Below are positions 18,728 to 27,916 of a DNA stretch of 64,000 nucleotides, one piece after another (positions within the stretch are counted from its first letter, which is position 1; every line of letters starts with the position of its first letter). The notes beneath the pieces were generated by a model. The model ran no database searches, had not been told where the DNA came from, and worked only from the letters and a program-made list of their open reading frames with translations. A program made the translations under genes and the position numbers. The stretch is taken from assembly GCF_025821665.1 (NCBI RefSeq), contig NZ_JACKSJ010000250.1, forward strand, positions 1 to 64,000, read 5' to 3'. The stretch comes from [Mycobacterium] manitobense. GTDB lineage: Bacteria > Actinomycetota > Actinomycetes > Mycobacteriales > Mycobacteriaceae.

Positions 18728-19813
18728 TTAACTCCCGGTGACCAGAACCGGTTTGACGACCCGGCCGGATTTCGCCGCGGACCAGCCGTCGCCGAAGTCG
18801 TCGAACCGGTACCGCGTCACCACCTTCTCCAGCGGTAGCTCGCCGCTGCGGACCAGGCCGGCCAGCCGCGGGATGAACGTGTGCGGCTCGCTGTCACCCT
18901 CGACGACGCCGCGCACGGTCAGGCCGCTGCCCATGATCAGCCCGACGGGCAGCGCCGCGGTCGGCGCGCCGAGGCCGACGATCGCGAGCGTTCCGCGTGC
19001 CCGCAGCGCCGTCAGCGCCCCGGCCAGGACGTCGGGGATCGCGGTGGTGTCGATCGCGGCGTGCGCACCGCCGCCGGTGAGTTCGACGATCTCGGCGGTG
19101 GCGTCCGCGGAGGTGGGGTCGACGGTGGCGGTCGCGCCCAACTCCGCGGCGAGGGCGCGGCGCTCGGGCACCGGGTCGACCGCGACGATGTCCCCACACC
19201 CGGCGATCCGGGCGCCCATCACCGCCGACAACCCGACCGCGCCGACGCCGTAGACCACGAGGGTGTCGCCGCGCTGCGGCGCGATCGTGTTCAGCACGGT
19301 GCCCACGCCGGTCTGCACGCTGCAGCCCAGCGGGGCGGCCAGCGCGGGGTCGAGGTCGTCATCGACCGGCACGGTGTTGCGGGCGGAGGCCAGTGCGTAG
19401 GTGGCCAGGCTGGACTGGCCGAAGAAGCCGCCGGTGATCGCCTCGTCGCCCAGGTGCAGCGCGTCGCGCGCCCCTCGCAAGTTGAGGTCGGTGGAACGCC
19501 TGCAGTAGGCGGGTCGACCCTCGACGCAGTTCGGGCACTCACCGCAGCTGGCGAAGGTCAGCACCACCCGCCGGCCGACGGCCACACCGGCGGAGGGGCC
19601 TGCCGCCTCGACGGTGCCAGCCCCCTCGTGGCCGAAGACCATCGGCATCCGCCGCTGCGGCCAGCGTGCCGCCACGCTGATATCGGTGTGGCAGATGCCG
19701 ACCGCGTCGATGCGCACCAGCACCTCGTCCCCGACGGGCGGGCGGATCCGGATTCCGGTCAGCTCCGGGTCGGCCCCAGCGTCGAGCAGCACCGCGGCAC
19801 GGGCATCGATCAC
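18728..19813 (-). CDS. zinc-dependent alcohol dehydrogenase (MDR, aryl-alcohol type)
   Basis: This 361-residue medium-chain dehydrogenase has the catalytic zinc ligands in GICHTDI and GHEGAG, and the structural zinc motif CGECPNCVEGRPAYC. The NAD site is GVGAVGLSAV, followed by an Asp (VDPVPE) that indicates NAD preference. It oxidises an alcohol to an aldehyde, probably an aryl or alkyl alcohol. It is divergent from a quinone-oxidoreductase-like MDR gene, with about 43 bp between their starts. Confidence 0.88.
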   Translation of the reverse strand: MIDARAAVLLDAGADPELTGIRIRPPVGDEVLVRIDAVGICHTDISVAARWPQRRMPMVFGHEGAGTVEAAGPSAGVAVGRRVVLTFASCGECPNCVEGRPAYCRRSTDLNLRGARDALHLGDEAITGGFFGQSSLATYALASARNTVPVDDDLDPALAAPLGCSVQTGVGTVLNTIAPQRGDTLVVYGVGAVGLSAVMGARIAGCGDIVAVDPVPERRALAAELGATATVDPTSADATAEIVELTGGGAHAAIDTTAIPDVLAGALTALRARGTLAIVGLGAPTAALPVGLIMGSGLTVRGVVEGDSEPHTFIPRLAGLVRSGELPLEKVVTRYRFDDFGDGWSAAKSGRVVKPVLVTGS

Positions 19814-19856
19814 CCGGGAAGGTTAAATGTTCAACGTCGACGACAGGAAGGCGGCC

Positions 19857-20828
19857 ATGCGCGCGATCCAGATTGCCCGGCTCGACGGTCCGCAGGCGGC
19901 GGAAGTCGTCGACATCGACGAACCCGGTGCCGACGGCGCTGTCCTCATCGACGTGCACGCCGCCGGGGTGGCGTTTCCCGACGCGCTCCTCAGCCGCGGC
20001 CTCTACCAGTACAAGCCCGACCTGCCCTTCGTTCCCGGCGCGGAGATCGCCGGGGTGGTGCGCAGCGCCCCCGCCGATTCCGGTGTCTCCGCGGGCGACC
20101 GGGTGGCGGGCCTGACCATGCTGTCCGGCGGGATGGCCGAGGTGGTGGCGCTGCCCGCGGAGCGGGTGTTCACGCTGCCCGACAACGTCTCCTTCGAGGC
20201 CGGCGCCGGTCTGCTGTTCAACGACCTGACCGTGCACTTCGCCCTGCGTACCAGGGGCCGCCTCGCGGAGGGTGAGACCGTCCTGGTGCACGGCGCCGCC
20301 GGCGGCATCGGCACCTCGACGCTGCGGCTGGCGCCGGCGTTGGGTGCGTCGCGCACCATCGCGGTGGTGAGCACCGAGGACAAGGCGGACATCGCCCGCG
20401 CGGCCGGGGCGTCGGACGTCGTGCTCGCCGACGGCTTCAAGGATGCGGTCAAAGAGCTCACCGGGGGCCGCGGCGTGGACGTGGTGGTCGATCCGGTCGG
20501 CGGCGACCGGTTCACCGACTCGCTGCGCTCGTTGGGCGTGGGCGGGCGGCTGCTGGTGGTCGGGTTCACCGGCGGTGACATCCCGACGGTGAAGGTGAAC
20601 CGACTGCTGCTCAACAACGTCGACGTGGTCGGCGCGGGCTGGGGCGCGTGGACGTTCTCCCATCCCGACTACATCCGGGAGCAGTGGGCCGAACTGGAGC
20701 CGCTGCTGGCGTCGGGCAAGGTGTCCGCGCCTGCGCCGGAGGTCTATCCGCTGGAGCGGGCGGCCGACGCCATCGCGGCGCTGGAGAACCGCACCGCGAG
20801 GGGCAAGGTCGTCGTCGCGCTGCGCTGA
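19857..20828 (+). CDS. NADPH:quinone oxidoreductase (zeta-crystallin type MDR)
   Basis: This 323-residue zinc-free MDR enzyme has the quinone oxidoreductase signature VLVHGAAGGIGTSTLRLA and lacks the zinc-ligand motifs. It probably reduces quinones or enones with NADPH. I chose ATG 19857, preceded by AGGAAGG, because it gives the conserved MRAIQI start and leaves room for a divergent promoter. ATG 19827 is in frame but only 13 bases from the divergent gene. It is followed by a 93-bp gap before aceA. Confidence 0.87.
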   Translation: MRAIQIARLDGPQAAEVVDIDEPGADGAVLIDVHAAGVAFPDALLSRGLYQYKPDLPFVPGAEIAGVVRSAPADSGVSAGDRVAGLTMLSGGMAEVVALPAERVFTLPDNVSFEAGAGLLFNDLTVHFALRTRGRLAEGETVLVHGAAGGIGTSTLRLAPALGASRTIAVVSTEDKADIARAAGASDVVLADGFKDAVKELTGGRGVDVVVDPVGGDRFTDSLRSLGVGGRLLVVGFTGGDIPTVKVNRLLLNNVDVVGAGWGAWTFSHPDYIREQWAELEPLLASGKVSAPAPEVYPLERAADAIAALENRTARGKVVVALR

Positions 20829-20921
20829 GCGGGACTGACCTCGCGGGAAAGCCTCGCCCGCGCAACGCCCGCCATACACTCGGAGCACAGCGGCAGCCTG
20901 CTCAACGAGGAGCGTAGAACC

Positions 20922-23207
20922 ATGACCTTGATCGACGCGGAGCCGACGGCCCGCACCAGCTTCGATGACGATGTCGAAGCCACCCAGACCTACTTCGACA
21001 GCCCCAGGTTCGAGGGGATCATCCGGCTGTACACGGCGCGGCAGGTGGTCGAACAGCGCGGCACCATTCCGGCCGACTATCCGGTGGCGCGGGAAGCTGC
21101 CGCCGCCTTCTACCCGCGGCTGCGCGAGCTCTTCTCCGAGCACAAGAGCATCACCACCTTCGGCCCCTACTCGCCGGGGCAGGCCGTGACGATGAAACGG
21201 ATCGGCATCGAAGGCATCTACCTCGGCGGGTGGGCGACCTCGGCGAAGGGGTCCACCAGCGAGGATCCCGGACCCGACCTGGCGAGCTATCCGCTCAGCC
21301 AGGTGCCCGACGAGGCCGCCGGGCTGGTGCGCGCCCTGCTCACCGCCGACCGCAACCAGCAGTACCTGCGGCTGCGGATGAGCGAGGAACAGCGCGCGAC
21401 GACGCCTGCAGTCGACTACCGGCCGTTCATCATCGCCGACGCCGACACCGGCCACGGCGGTGATCCCCACGTGCGCAACCTGATCCGTCGCTTCGTGGAA
21501 TCCGGTGTGCCGGGCTACCACATCGAGGACCAGCGTCCGGGCACCAAGAAATGCGGCCACCAGGGCGGCAAGGTGCTGGTGCCCTCGGACGAACAGATCA
21601 AGCGCCTCAACGCCGCCCGCTTCCAGCTCGACATCATGGGGGTGCCCGGCATCATCGTGGCGCGCACCGACGCCGAGGCAGCCAACCTGATCGACAGCCG
21701 CGCCGACGAGCGAGATCAGCCGTTCCTGCTCGGGGTCACCAACGTGAACGTGCCCCCGTACAAGGCGTGCTTCCTCGCGATGATGCGCCACTTCTACGAC
21801 AGCGGCATCAAGGAGATCAACGGCCATCTGCTGTACGCCATCGCCGACGGCGAGTATGCGGCTGCGCACGCGTGGCTCGACCGCCAGGGCATCCTCGCCG
21901 CGATCGACCAGGCCGCATCGGACTGGAAGGACGGCGACCCCGCCAACGAAAAGCTCTACGACGGAATCGAATCGAAGCTCGTCGATGCCTGGCAGGTCGA
22001 TGCCGGAGTGATGACCTACGGCGAGGCGGTCGCCGAGCTCATCTCGTTCCGGGAAGGCGAGGGCGACGGGCTGGACATGTCCGTCGCCGACTGGCGGGCA
22101 TTCGCCGAGCGGGCCTCGCTCTACAGCGCCACCGAGAAGGCCCGTGAACTCGGCCTGGTCGCGACGTGGGACCCGGAACTGGCCAAGACGCCGGAAGGCT
22201 ACTACCAGATCCGCGGCGGCATCCCCTATGCGATCGCGAAATCGCTTGCCGCGGCCCCGTTCGCCGACATCCTGTGGATGGAGACCAAGACCGCCGACCT
22301 CGCCGACGCGAAGAAGTTCGCCGAGGCGATCCACGCGCAGTTCCCCGACAAGATGCTGGCCTACAACCTGTCGCCCTCGTTCAACTGGGACACCACCGGC
22401 ATGAGCGACGACGAGATGCGGGTATTCCCCGAGGAACTCGGCAAGATGGGGTTCGTCTTCAACTTCATGACCTACGGCGGCCATCAGATCGACGGCGTCG
22501 CCGCCGAGGAGTTCGCCACCGCGCTCCGCCAGGACGGCATGCTCTCGCTGGCCCGTCTGCAGCGCAAGCTGCGCCTGGTGGAGTCGCCGTACCGCACGCC
22601 GCAGACCCTGGTCGGCGGACCGCGCAGCGACGCCGCGCTCGCCGCCTCGTCGGGCCGCACGGCGACCACGAAGTCGATGGGTGAAGGCTCCACCCAGAGT
22701 CAGCATCTGGTGCAGACCGAGGTGCCGAAGAAGCTGCTCGAGGAATGGCTCGCGTTGTGGGGTGAGCACTATCAGCTCGACGAGACCCTGCGCGTGCAAC
22801 TGCGGCCCCGCCGCGCCGGCGGCGAGGTGCTCGAACTCGGCATCTACGGCGACGGTGAGGACAAGCTCGCCGACGTGCTCGTCGACCCCATCAAGGACCG
22901 GCACGGACGCAGCATCCTCACGATCCGCGACCAGAACACCTACGCCGAGAAGCTGCGGCAGAAGCGCCTGATGACGCTCATCCACCTGTGGCTGGTGCAC
23001 CGGTTCAAGGCAGCCGCGTTCTACTACGTGACGCCGACCGAGGACAACGTGTATCAGACGGAGAAGATGAAGTCGCACGGCATCTTCAGCGACGTGCACG
23101 AGGACGTCGGCGAGATCATCGTCGCGGAGGTGAACCAACCGCGGATCGACGAGCTGCTGGCGCCCGACCGCGAGGCGCTGCAGCGGCTGATCCGCAAGGA
23201 GGACTAG
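20922..23207 (+). CDS. aceA: isocitrate lyase, long AceA/Icl2 type
   Basis: Isocitrate lyase splits isocitrate into glyoxylate and succinate, the first step of the glyoxylate shunt used on fatty acids and acetate. The catalytic KKCGH motif is at residues 209-213, with DADTGHGG and the NLSPSFNW segment also present. The 761-residue length matches the mycobacterial two-domain Icl2. In that family the C-terminal domain (here from ~residue 600, with LAEYWLALWGEHY-like sequence) binds acyl-CoA and activates the enzyme. A GAGGAG ribosome binding site precedes the ATG. The gene appears intact, unlike the split aceAa/aceAb of M. tuberculosis H37Rv. Confidence 0.95.
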   Translation: MTLIDAEPTARTSFDDDVEATQTYFDSPRFEGIIRLYTARQVVEQRGTIPADYPVAREAAAAFYPRLRELFSEHKSITTFGPYSPGQAVTMKRIGIEGIYLGGWATSAKGSTSEDPGPDLASYPLSQVPDEAAGLVRALLTADRNQQYLRLRMSEEQRATTPAVDYRPFIIADADTGHGGDPHVRNLIRRFVESGVPGYHIEDQRPGTKKCGHQGGKVLVPSDEQIKRLNAARFQLDIMGVPGIIVARTDAEAANLIDSRADERDQPFLLGVTNVNVPPYKACFLAMMRHFYDSGIKEINGHLLYAIADGEYAAAHAWLDRQGILAAIDQAASDWKDGDPANEKLYDGIESKLVDAWQVDAGVMTYGEAVAELISFREGEGDGLDMSVADWRAFAERASLYSATEKARELGLVATWDPELAKTPEGYYQIRGGIPYAIAKSLAAAPFADILWMETKTADLADAKKFAEAIHAQFPDKMLAYNLSPSFNWDTTGMSDDEMRVFPEELGKMGFVFNFMTYGGHQIDGVAAEEFATALRQDGMLSLARLQRKLRLVESPYRTPQTLVGGPRSDAALAASSGRTATTKSMGEGSTQSQHLVQTEVPKKLLEEWLALWGEHYQLDETLRVQLRPRRAGGEVLELGIYGDGEDKLADVLVDPIKDRHGRSILTIRDQNTYAEKLRQKRLMTLIHLWLVHRFKAAAFYYVTPTEDNVYQTEKMKSHGIFSDVHEDVGEIIVAEVNQPRIDELLAPDREALQRLIRKED

Positions 23208-23211
23208 GCCG

Positions 23212-23694
23212 GCCCCGGTTCCCGGCGGGCTGCGGGTTCACGACCCACGGTCGCCGCACCTGGCGGAGTTCGGCGGAATCCCCACCTACGAGCCGGACGA
23301 ACGCTGGTGCGCGACGGGAACTTTCACGCCGTTCCAACATCCGGTGACGATGACGACGGGCGCAGTGGTGGCGGGACTCGAGCACCACCACTCGGCCGTC
23401 GGCACCATCGATTTCGACCTCACAGGCACCGCAGCGCGATTGACGGCATTCGCCCGCCCGGACGGGTCGATGCATCTGCTGTTCACCGACGCCACCAGCG
23501 GGGTGACCACCTATCCGGGCGCTCGGTCGCTGGCGGTGGTCGGGCCGGATGAGTCCGGGCAGGTGGTGCTCGACTTCAACCGGGCGGCGAATCTGCCGTG
23601 CTCGTTCACCGACTTCGCGACGTGCCCGGTGGCACCGCCGGAGAACAGACTCGCCGTGGCGGTCGAGGCGGGCGAGCAAGACCCGCGGCGCTAG
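23212..23694 (+). pseudogene. 5'-truncated DUF1684 gene
   Basis: One frame stays open from just after the aceA stop to the TAG at 23692-23694. It encodes the C-terminal two thirds of a DUF1684 protein: YPGARSLAVV, LDFNRAANLPCSFTDFATCP and PPENRLAVAVEAGE are the family's conserved blocks. Homology-like sequence (RVHDPRSPHLAEFGGIP) begins about 40 bases after aceA, yet no ATG, GTG or TTG precedes it in this frame. The first usable start is GTG 23344, which would cut the conserved domain. The N-terminal part normally found in this family is missing. I read it as a remnant whose 5' end was deleted against aceA. Confidence 0.72.
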
Positions 23695-23820
23695 CGGTCC
23701 GCCTCGGTGAGCCCGGGGGGCTCGCTCGCCGGGCTGGTAGCGAAAAAACTTGCGTCACAATGGTTTCTGCTGTCACACGGTGGGCCGTTTCTGTCAGACC
23801 CTCGCACTAGCGTTCGAAGT

Positions 23821-25194
23821 ATGGACAGGGAGAAGGTGGTGGCGGCGTTGGAGGCGTGGGATGCCGCGCGTGCCGCGTTCGCCGCCCTGCCCCTCGACAA
23901 CCTCTCCGCCGCGGACCTTCTCGCGGTGTACGAGCGGCGTGCGCACGCGCACCGTCAGGACGCCGCGGTGGATCACACCGTTCTCGCGCACCTGAGCCGG
24001 CAGTTCCGGCCCGAGGCGTACGGCAACACCAGCCTGCGTGATGTGTTGGCCCAGCGGCTACATCTGGACACTGCCGATGCGACGCGACGCCTCTCCGCGG
24101 CTGAGACGTTGGGGCCGCGGTGGACGTTCACGGGGGAACGTCTCGACCCGGTGTGGGTGCACACCGCCGCCGCGTTGCGGGCGGGGGCGATCGATCCCGC
24201 ACACGTCGAGGTGATCCGTAGATGCCTCAAGAAGCTGCCCGGTTGGGTGGACGCGACCACCCGGGCCGACGCCGAACGCGACCTCGCGGGCTGGGCTCAA
24301 CGGATGCCGCCGCAGGATCTCGAGGTGGCCGCGGTGTACCTGCTCAACGCGATCGACCCCGACGGTGCCGAACCCGATCACGATGAGCAGCAGCACCGCC
24401 GCAACCTGGTCATCGGTAAGCAGCAGCCAAATGGCATGACACCGATCAAGGGTGACCTCGACCCGGAGACCGCTGCGCTGTTGGACGTGATCATCACCAA
24501 ATACGGCCCCCCGGGTCAGAATCTGCCTGAGGACCCGGGTGCCGGTGAGACCATCCCGCGGGAGGTCTTCGGGATCGCTGACCCGCGTACCCGCGAGCAG
24601 CGCCACCATGACGCGCTGAAGATCGCGTTACGTGACGTCGTCGCCTCGGGATCCATGGGGCAGGTCAACGGGATGCCGGCCACCATCGTGGCCACCACCA
24701 CGGTCAAGGATCTCGAGTCCCGGACGGGGTATGCCGACACCGCCAGCGGCCGCAAGCTTCCGATCCGGGATCTGATCCGCCTGGCCGGGCAGTCGCAGCA
24801 TTATCTGGCGGTGTTCGACGACCACACCGAGGAAGTCCTGTACTTCGGGCGGGCACGGCGGTGTGCATCGACGGCGCAGCGGTTGGCGCTGTTCGCCCGC
24901 GACAAGGGTTGCACCCGACCGGGCTGTACCCGCCCGGCATTCGACTGCCAGGTCCATCACGCTCAACAGGACTGGTGCGACGGCGGTTTGACGGACACCA
25001 CGGACATGGCGCTGGCCTGCGCACCGGACAATCACCTCATCGAGAACACCGACTGGGCCACCCGCCGCCGCAACGGCCGAACCGAATGGATCCCCCCACC
25101 ACCCCTCGACACCGGACAGACGAGGGTCAACAACCACCACCACCCCCGCCGCTACCTCGCCGACCATTCTGACGATGACGGTGAGGCGGACTAG
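23821..25194 (+). CDS. DUF222 and HNH endonuclease protein (13E12 repeat family)
   Basis: This 457-residue protein is of the 13E12 family that is multi-copy in mycobacteria. It has an N-terminal DUF222 helical domain (residues ~10-330) and a C-terminal HNH nuclease-like domain with CTRPGCTRPAFDCQVHH and DNHLIEN. The Cys pairs and His residues needed for zinc and catalysis are present. The ATG at 23821 is preceded by ACTAGCGTTCGAAGT, similar to the TTCGAA-bearing leaders of other members. An in-frame GTG lies further upstream but within non-conserved sequence. Members are regarded as mobile or repetitive elements of unproven function. Confidence 0.85.
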   Translation: MDREKVVAALEAWDAARAAFAALPLDNLSAADLLAVYERRAHAHRQDAAVDHTVLAHLSRQFRPEAYGNTSLRDVLAQRLHLDTADATRRLSAAETLGPRWTFTGERLDPVWVHTAAALRAGAIDPAHVEVIRRCLKKLPGWVDATTRADAERDLAGWAQRMPPQDLEVAAVYLLNAIDPDGAEPDHDEQQHRRNLVIGKQQPNGMTPIKGDLDPETAALLDVIITKYGPPGQNLPEDPGAGETIPREVFGIADPRTREQRHHDALKIALRDVVASGSMGQVNGMPATIVATTTVKDLESRTGYADTASGRKLPIRDLIRLAGQSQHYLAVFDDHTEEVLYFGRARRCASTAQRLALFARDKGCTRPGCTRPAFDCQVHHAQQDWCDGGLTDTTDMALACAPDNHLIENTDWATRRRNGRTEWIPPPPLDTGQTRVNNHHHPRRYLADHSDDDGEAD

Positions 25195-25216
25195 CCGGGA
25201 TCGCCGCCCGCTCGGG

Positions 25217-27154
25217 TCATACCTCCATCCGTGACCCGACGAGAATCGTGCGATCCCACGGCAATCTGAAGTAGCCGGCGGCATCGGCGGTGATGAAGGA
25301 TGTCGCGATGAACAGCCGCTTGCGCCATGGCGCCATCGTGGGCTCGTCGCCCGCCGACAGGTCGAGCTTCGACAGGAAGTAGGACGCCTTATCGACGTCG
25401 ATGCGCCCCTCCGTCTGCGATGGATCCAGTAGTCGCAGCGCGGCGGGGACGTCGGGTCGTTCCATGTAGCCGTACCTCGCCGTCACATGGAGGATTCCGT
25501 CGTCGGCGTGCCCGAGGTCGTTGATCACCATGCGGTCGCTGTCCGAGACCCTGGGCACCGGTTGGGTTTCGAGCGCCAGCACCACGACATGTTGGTGCAG
25601 GACGTGGTTGTGCTCGACGTTCGCACGCAACGCCAGCGGAGCGCTGTCGTCACCGCGGTTCAGGAAGACGGCGGTGCCCGGGATGCGCGGCAGCGGCGGT
25701 TGCCGATCGGCACACGCGTCGACGAAGTCGCGCAACGGCCCTTCGATCTCGGCTCGCTTCTCGGTGACCAGCCGACGTCCACGCTGCCAGGTGGTCATCA
25801 CCGTGAACGCGGCGATGGCGATCAACAGCGGCAGCCACGAACCGTGCAGCAGCTTCGTCAGGTTCGCTGCGAGGAAGAGGAAGTCCACCGAGAGCAACAC
25901 TCCCCCACCGATGAGCACCAGCCACAGCGGCACCTTCCACCGCGAGTGCGCGTAATAGAGGAACAGCGTCGTGACGATGGTGATCGTGCCCGTGACCGCC
26001 ATACCGAACGCGTACGCCAGCGCGGACAAACTCCGGAAGGCGAACACCAGGGTCAGCACCGCCACGAGCAGCAGCGTGTTGATGAACGGAACATAGACCT
26101 GACCGATCACCGACGCGGACGTGTGCGCGATACGCAACCGCGGCAGGTAGCCGAGTTGCATCGCCTGCGACGCCACCGAGAACGCACCGGTGATCACGGC
26201 CTGGGAGGCGATGACGGTGGCCATGGTCGCGAGCACCACCAGGGGGATCAGGGCCCACGACGGCGTCAGCAGGAAGAACGGCGCACGCACCGCTTCGGGG
26301 TCGCCCAGCAGCAGTGCACCCTGGCCGAGATAGCTCAATGTGCACGCCGGCAGCACGGCGCCCAACCACCCGACGGTGATCGCGCGGCGGCCGAAGTGCC
26401 CCATGTCTGCGTACAGGGCTTCGGCGCCGGTGACGGCCAGGACGATCGCCGCCAGCGAGAAGAAGGCGATGTGGAAGTGGCCCACCAGGAATTCGAGGGC
26501 GTACGTCGGCGACAGCGCCTTCAAGATCTGCGGATGGGTGACGATGCCACCGACGCCGCACGCGCCGATCACCGTGAACCACACGACCATCACCGGACCG
26601 AAGAACCGGCCGATCGCGGCGGTGCCGCGGCTCTGCACCGCGAACAGGCCGATGATGATCACGGCCGTGATCGGCACCACGAAGTCCTCGAAGTCCGGTG
26701 TGACGACCTTGAGGCCCTCCACCGCCGACAGCACCGAGATCGCGGGGGTGATCATGCTGTCGCCGAAAAACAATGAGGCGCCGAAGATCCCGAGTGCCGC
26801 CAACATCAGCGCGGTGCGCTTGCCCTGCCGTTGACCCCATTTCCTGAGCAGCGTGATCAGCGCCATGATCCCACCCTCCCCGTGGTTGTCGGCGCGCATG
26901 ACCAGCGTGATGTAGGTGAGGGTGACGATGAGCATGACCGACCAGAAGATCGTCGAGACGACGCCGTAGACATTGGTGTCGTTGAGCGGGACCGGATGCG
27001 GATCGGTCGGGTCGAAGACCGTCTGCAGGGTGTAGATCGGGCTGGTCCCGATGTCGCCGAACACCACACCGAGTGCTGTCAGCACCACGACCGGTCGCGC
27101 CGACGGGCGGTGTGGCGGGTCCTGCTCCGCCACATCGGACAAGCGCTGCGCCAT
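25217..27154 (-). CDS. kup: KUP/HAK/KT family potassium uptake protein
   Basis: This 645-residue low-affinity potassium/proton symporter is of the Kup family. The N-terminal signature ALGVVFGDIGTSPIYTLQ and FFGDSMITPAISVLSAVEG are diagnostic, followed by about 12 membrane helices and a cytosolic C-terminal region of ~200 residues. The length is normal. It is convergent with the HNH gene and its start points into a 339-bp intergenic region. No c-di-AMP (ydaO) riboswitch could be convincingly matched upstream. Confidence 0.93.
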   Translation of the reverse strand: MAQRLSDVAEQDPPHRPSARPVVVLTALGVVFGDIGTSPIYTLQTVFDPTDPHPVPLNDTNVYGVVSTIFWSVMLIVTLTYITLVMRADNHGEGGIMALITLLRKWGQRQGKRTALMLAALGIFGASLFFGDSMITPAISVLSAVEGLKVVTPDFEDFVVPITAVIIIGLFAVQSRGTAAIGRFFGPVMVVWFTVIGACGVGGIVTHPQILKALSPTYALEFLVGHFHIAFFSLAAIVLAVTGAEALYADMGHFGRRAITVGWLGAVLPACTLSYLGQGALLLGDPEAVRAPFFLLTPSWALIPLVVLATMATVIASQAVITGAFSVASQAMQLGYLPRLRIAHTSASVIGQVYVPFINTLLLVAVLTLVFAFRSLSALAYAFGMAVTGTITIVTTLFLYYAHSRWKVPLWLVLIGGGVLLSVDFLFLAANLTKLLHGSWLPLLIAIAAFTVMTTWQRGRRLVTEKRAEIEGPLRDFVDACADRQPPLPRIPGTAVFLNRGDDSAPLALRANVEHNHVLHQHVVVLALETQPVPRVSDSDRMVINDLGHADDGILHVTARYGYMERPDVPAALRLLDPSQTEGRIDVDKASYFLSKLDLSAGDEPTMAPWRKRLFIATSFITADAAGYFRLPWDRTILVGSRMEV

Positions 27155-27493
27155 CGTGCAACCCCCTCTGCGGCCCGGCAGCGGTCGCCGGCTGGACCCG
27201 TCCCGACATTATGTGCAACGTCGGGCTTCCCCCGGCCATGAACCGGAAGGTTTCGAGCCGGCCTCGACGAGTCGTCACCGTCGCGCTACGCAACAGGACG
27301 GCGACGTCGAAGTGCCGTTGAGGCGTTCGTCGTTCGGACGCAACCGAATACGTTCTGCGAACGGCGCCTCGGGCTGCCGTTGCGGTCGTCGGTCGGACCG
27401 GCGTGTTGGGTTCACCGGCGGTGTCGAACGTGTGTTCTAATGTCCCGGACCGCGAGCCTGCGCATTGCGGGCGATGATCAGAAGGAGTTCGCC
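27155..27493. other. intergenic region between kup and the gene at 27494
   Basis: This gap separates two divergent genes. On the kup side there is a short inverted repeat CCCGAC/GTCGGG (27202-27225) with a 12-base loop. On the other side, TCTAAT at 27436-27441 could be a -10 element, with a poor TTCACC -35 about 19 bases upstream. A GAAGGAG ribosome binding site lies at 27481-27487. Short ORFs here are fragments of the antisense frames of the flanking genes. I see no RNA gene. Confidence 0.5.
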
Positions 27494-27892
27494 GTGACGT
27501 TGACCGTAGACACTCTGGCAGGAGATGCGTTGCCGGCCGCCTCGGACACTCCCGAGGTCCCGCTCGCTACTGAGACTCCTGCCGGGAAGCCCGAGAAGGC
27601 GCCGGCCAAGAAGGCGACCAAGAGGACCAAGACGCTCGAACTCACCCTCACCGTCACCGGTACCGCGGACGGCGAATGGAGCGCCGAACTCAAGCGGGGC
27701 AGCAACTACCTGGTGCGTGGCCTCGCCGTCGCGGCTGCCGCGGTCTCTCGCGCCGCCAGGGAACTGCACGACGATCTCTCCGCCCCGATCGACGAGGTCA
27801 TCGAGGAGGCGCGTGCCCAGCAGGCCGCCAGGGTCGCCGCCCTCGAGGCCGAACTCGAGGCTGCCCGAAAGGTTCTCGCCGACCTGGACTGA
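27494..27892 (+). CDS. small Ala/Lys-rich protein with C-terminal coiled coil
   Basis: This 132-residue protein starts at a GTG preceded by GAAGGAG. The N-terminal ~45 residues are Pro/Ala/Glu-rich and end in a basic AKKATKRTK cluster. A central beta-like segment (LELTLTVTGTADGEWSAELK) follows. The C terminus from ~residue 105 is a heptad-like helix rich in Ala, Glu and Arg, probably a coiled coil. I recognise it only as a conserved mycobacterial hypothetical; the basic patch suggests nucleic acid or envelope contact, but that is a guess. It ends tail to tail with the PucR gene. Confidence 0.72.
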   Translation: MTLTVDTLAGDALPAASDTPEVPLATETPAGKPEKAPAKKATKRTKTLELTLTVTGTADGEWSAELKRGSNYLVRGLAVAAAAVSRAARELHDDLSAPIDEVIEEARAQQAARVAALEAELEAARKVLADLD

Positions 27893-27916
27893 GGTGTCGC
27901 GCTCCGGGCAGAGTAT

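Noticed and set aside
19539..23138. A 1199-codon open frame on the minus strand
   Set aside because: It lies antisense to aceA, the quinone oxidoreductase and part of the dehydrogenase. Its His/Arg/Gly/Val-rich translation has no domain and is the usual antisense shadow in GC-rich DNA.
23709..23735. Terminator-like stem GAGCC/GGCTC or AGCCCGG/CCGGGCT
   Set aside because: The A-run that follows is on the wrong side for the plus strand, and alternative pairings compete. It is not specific.
27155..27330. A possible ydaO-type c-di-AMP riboswitch upstream of kup
   Set aside because: A GGGGGAAGCCC-like stretch is present, but the other conserved parts of the riboswitch could not be found.
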